Positions 61,301 through 64,000 of a stretch of 64,000 bases of DNA are shown here, piece after piece. The number at the start of each line of letters is the position of its first letter. The stretch's first letter is position 1. Both the position numbers and the translations under genes were made by a program. Location of the stretch: the NCBI GenBank assembly GCA_041391725.1, contig JAWKNL010000022.1, forward strand, positions 47,036 to 111,035, written 5' to 3'. A model generated the notes under the pieces. The model was not told where the DNA came from. It saw nothing but the letters and a program-made list of their open reading frames with translations, and did no database searches. The DNA comes from JAGQVA01 sp041391725. GTDB taxonomy: Bacteria; Bacteroidota; Bacteroidia; J057.

Positions 61301-63072
61301 TCCCCCTTTCTAACCAACGCCATCGTGTACTCCTTCACAGCGTCAACATTAGCTAAATACTCATCTATGGTTTGGGTAACATAATGATCAGGTAAAATTC
61401 CTACCTCATCTGGCAGCGATATAGCCAGGGACTCATGCGTATTGTTTGCCACGTAATATTCCAACTTCGTGTTTGTCAATCGGCACGTTGTCATTCCGGC
61501 AGAACAAAATTGGTTTGAGCCTAGTTCTTCTCCTACGATCGTTCCTATATGTAAATATTTGATGATTGACATAAAATGGCCTGTAGTTGAATTGCCGCGC
61601 CCATCAATCATAAAATAACATTTCCCCTTAAATCGGGATTCAAAAGGATAGACCTCCTCCTCACCTTCTATTTTTTCTTTTTTCCCTTCAAACTGAGCAT
61701 TTGAAAAATAAGTGAAGGGGCTGTCAACCAGGTATTGTAGCAAATGGATACTGGCGGACGCAGATCCCCCTCCGTTAAATCGTACATCAATGATAAGGTT
61801 TTTTGTTCCTCTTTTGTTGATCTCAAGAAAGCTGCTGTCAATGAAATTTCGGAACACATCAAAATCATTCCACCGATAGTAATTGAATGAGGCAACGGTG
61901 AGTAACGCGATTTCACCATTATCCACAAATTTCAGGGATAATTTTTCCCCCGAAAAACCAAGTGACCTGTCAAAAAATGGATCTTCAATTGTTTCTGCTT
62001 GCTTGAGTAAAATGGGTTGTTCAACTGCTTTTACAACGATTTCATACGCTTCGGGAAATCCGAGTGCATAGGGAATCATGGCCGCACACCACGTATTAAA
62101 AAAATGATTTTTGGTGGTTTCGATATAACCCTGAGAGGGAATGTGTTGGTAAATATCCTTTACAATTTTTGACACAGCCATTCCATTTATACTCACGATT
62201 TCATCTTTGATCTTTACCTTTTTGTCATTATTGAATGGATCAACCACAAACAACTGGTTGTCAACCCATCGGGTTTGTATTGGAAATCTTGCTGATAGCG
62301 GCAACATGGATGCTTCATAAAAAAAACTTCCCATGTTGGTATGTGAACAATTGATATTGGCGATGATTTCACTGCAATGCCAGGCAAATTCCCCATAAGT
62401 TGTGCGATCCGTAATCAAAGCTTTTTTAGCTTCAATGGCTTTCCAAAAATTTTCCTTTGAAATGAATTTAAGCGCATTGGGATGCACCTTTGTTAAGGTG
62501 TTTCCCAATTGGTCCAAATCGGCTTTATACTGTTCAGCCGAAAATATTTCGAAGAATTTTTCAGTAGGTTTTAACCGAATTTTGTGGGGAAACTTTATTC
62601 GTTCTATCTGGTCTTCGGCATGAAAATTTTCCGGATTGAGGGCCAGTGATTTTTCATAGTTGTACAAAGAAAGTTCCTTATTATCATTTTGGAGGTATGC
62701 TTCACCTAAACTATCATAAGCATTTGCGGAGTTTGGAAATTCTGCCACAACTAACTTAAATATCTCAATGGCCTCCGGCACTTTGTTTTCCCATAGATAT
62801 GAGTAGCCATACAAATTAAGCTCTTCTTCATCCTCAAAATTAAAAACACCGGCGCTATCCTTTTTCAGGCTATAATAAAGGTCAATCTGCGCTTTTAATG
62901 GCAGGTGCGCGTTTTCTTTAAGCTTTTGTACAATGGATTTTTTCTTTGCCTTGCCCGCCGGGCTTTGAGTTTCATCAGCTGTGGAAATAGGTCGATTGCT
63001 CATCAAACAACCTGAGAGACAACTGAAAGCAAAAACGATGAGACAAATTTTATTTACAAGAATCTTATGCAT
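61297..63072 (-). CDS. S41-family peptidase lipoprotein with TPR repeats
   Basis: A 591-residue protein with a lipoprotein signal (ICLIVFAFSCLSGC, Cys 22). Residues 85-165 contain two tetratricopeptide repeats (VPEAIEIFKLVVAEFPNSAN and LSLYNYEKSLALNPENF). Residues 180-560 form the S41 peptidase with a PDZ-like INGMAVSKIV segment, NLIIDVRFNGGGSASASIHL, the catalytic Ser in DGRGNSTTGHFMS and a VGEELGSNQFCSAG loop. It probably acts at the periplasmic face of the outer membrane. Its 3' end meets the ATPase remnant. Confidence 0.85.
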   Translation of the reverse strand: MHKILVNKICLIVFAFSCLSGCLMSNRPISTADETQSPAGKAKKKSIVQKLKENAHLPLKAQIDLYYSLKKDSAGVFNFEDEEELNLYGYSYLWENKVPEAIEIFKLVVAEFPNSANAYDSLGEAYLQNDNKELSLYNYEKSLALNPENFHAEDQIERIKFPHKIRLKPTEKFFEIFSAEQYKADLDQLGNTLTKVHPNALKFISKENFWKAIEAKKALITDRTTYGEFAWHCSEIIANINCSHTNMGSFFYEASMLPLSARFPIQTRWVDNQLFVVDPFNNDKKVKIKDEIVSINGMAVSKIVKDIYQHIPSQGYIETTKNHFFNTWCAAMIPYALGFPEAYEIVVKAVEQPILLKQAETIEDPFFDRSLGFSGEKLSLKFVDNGEIALLTVASFNYYRWNDFDVFRNFIDSSFLEINKRGTKNLIIDVRFNGGGSASASIHLLQYLVDSPFTYFSNAQFEGKKEKIEGEEEVYPFESRFKGKCYFMIDGRGNSTTGHFMSIIKYLHIGTIVGEELGSNQFCSAGMTTCRLTNTKLEYYVANNTHESLAISLPDEVGILPDHYVTQTIDEYLANVDAVKEYTMALVRKGD

Positions 63073-63236
63073 ACTACCTTTTTTATTTAAAGTTCAAGGT
63101 AAGCAGCGGCACCGGGGTTTAATCTTAACCCAAGGTAAATAAGTGTAAATGAAGTGTAAAACATTTTTCAACTCAAAAGCGTCAAACGCCAGGCATTTCT
63201 ACTTTTTCCCCTATCCAAAACTCACGTTAGCTAACA

Positions 63237-63779
63237 TTATGATCGTTTTCTCCTGTAACAGTCTTGTACAATCTGATTTAAAAATACCTGAGACTCAACA
63301 TATTCAAATTCCAGCGGGTGGGGTAAATCTCCGAATAGCGGGATTCCTCCGCCGAGCAGTATGGGGATAGTCGTCATGCGCAATTCGTCAATCAAATCTT
63401 CTCTCAGAAAATCCTGAACGGTTTTGCCGCCATCAATATAAAGCTTATAGTACCCTTTTTCGTGGATTTCCCTGAGGATTTCGCGGGGATTTCCTTTAAG
63501 CAGAAAAACTTTCCCGCTCAGGTTTTCGGGAACGGCACTGAGGGAATGGCTTAATACAAATACAGGTTTGACATAAGGCCATTCTATACCGAAGTTGCAT
63601 ACCACCTCAAATGTGGTTTTGCCCATGACGATGGCATCAATTTCCTGCATAAGTTTTTCATAACCCATTTCGACATTCTCCGGATTGGGCACAGCGTCAA
63701 GCCAGTCCAGCTCGCCATTTTTGCCGGCGATAAATCCGTCTAAACTTCTTCCGATAAAAACGATATTTTTTTTCTCCAT
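63237..63779 (-). CDS. RibD C-terminal/dihydrofolate-reductase-like protein
   Basis: A 180-residue protein of the DHFR-like superfamily that includes the RibD reductase domain. Features are IVFIGRSLDGFIAGKNGELD at the N terminus, GKTTFEVVCNF, the ILREIHEKGYYKLYIDGGKT dinucleotide-binding turn and DELRMTTIPILLGGGIPLF near the C terminus. It presumably reduces a substrate with NADPH; family members include YyaP/YwjB-like proteins of unknown substrate. Cytoplasmic. Confidence 0.85.
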   Translation of the reverse strand: MEKKNIVFIGRSLDGFIAGKNGELDWLDAVPNPENVEMGYEKLMQEIDAIVMGKTTFEVVCNFGIEWPYVKPVFVLSHSLSAVPENLSGKVFLLKGNPREILREIHEKGYYKLYIDGGKTVQDFLREDLIDELRMTTIPILLGGGIPLFGDLPHPLEFEYVESQVFLNQIVQDCYRRKRS

Positions 63780-63806
63780 ATGAGGGGGGTTGATGTGTAA
63801 AAATAT

Positions 63807-64000
63807 TCACCAGGGAAAATATGTTGCCGCCAGCCCTTCAAGGTACGCGGCGCCATTTTGCATGGCGTCTTCGAGGTCTCTGACTTTTTCTGAGATGGAA
63901 TAAATGGCTTTGGGGTATAATGATGCAGATGCTATTTCGTCAAGTTCATTTTTGCCGACAAACAGCGTCAATGGTTTGCCGTGCCTGCGGCAAAGACCCG
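63807..64000 (-). CDS. Probable glycerate kinase, C-terminal part only
   Basis: The frame enters from the right edge and ends at the TGA complement at 63807. About 63 codons are visible, reading GLCRRHGKPLTLFVGKNELD and then AIYSISEKVRDLEDAMQNGA. The run of a variable loop, a V/I-x-S-I strand and a helix with EDAMxNxAxxLE resembles the C-terminal end of GlxK-type glycerate kinases. The call rests on this short match. Confidence 0.45.
   Translation of the reverse strand, partial: GLCRRHGKPLTLFVGKNELDEIASASLYPKAIYSISEKVRDLEDAMQNGAAYLEGLAATYFPW

Overview
The window is a chromosomal segment of a Bacteroidota bacterium, probably Saprospiria-like. Lineage signs are the gliding-motility ABC genes gldF and gldG, two large secreted proteins with type IX secretion C-terminal domains, the futalosine menaquinone gene mqnC, many outer-membrane lipoproteins, and -7 promoter boxes of the Bacteroidota form TAnnTTTG. 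The order-level placement is inference.

Positions 1-39300 are ordinary core genome. They hold comB-like 2-phosphosulfolactate phosphatase, a Panacea/RelE-like toxin-antitoxin pair, a bacilliredoxin, the secreted proteins, an aminotransferase, purB, DinB, a flippase plus glycosyltransferase, lysA, a SulP transporter, a minus-strand run gldF - membrane protein - gldG - biotin carboxylase - DUF434 - acyl-CoA ligase, mqnC, and a complete RND efflux operon (adaptor, pump, TolC).

Positions 39400-60300 are an accessory island with lower GC and integron-like structure. It starts with an AAA/DUF4143 ATPase and then carries short cassettes, all on the + strand, separated by attC-like palindromes. The key evidence is that ten cassettes each begin with a G/TT core whose bases are the reverse complement of the core at the end of the same cassette, mostly 8-10 bases and up to 15 (for example GTTAGGCATC at 49920 and GATGCCTAAC at 51445). 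That is the mark left when a circular cassette is integrated at attC. Two decayed copies of an XerC/D-like tyrosine recombinase lie in the same direction as the cassettes, and each is followed 30-31 bases past its stop by an attI-like junction opening a cassette. The recombinase lacks the extra segment typical of IntI. A junction unit (terminal-repeat element, ATPase 3' tail, recombinase remnant) occurs four times, so the island looks like four integron-like blocks in tandem.

Four cassettes encode proteins with an effector-associated domain of the EAD11 type: EAD11-TM-FGE/sulfatase-like; an EAD11 protein split by an IS4-family element; a macro-like protein with C-terminal EAD11, grouped with a nucleotidyltransferase and a HEPN-like protein; and EAD11-CHAT/caspase-like. 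The cassettes therefore appear to move effectors of NTPase-controlled conflict systems. A second mobile family with TCACCCCCATTAAGTTAAG ends has entered attC sites five times at one fixed offset. The stretch 53100-56970 is scrambled, with an Rpn nuclease, a broken AraC gene, VOC, TfoX-C and cupin-like genes.

Positions 60300-64000 return to chromosome-type genes: an outer-membrane protein, a large S41 peptidase lipoprotein, a RibD/DHFR-like reductase and the end of a probable glycerate kinase. No tRNA, rRNA or CRISPR array was seen.
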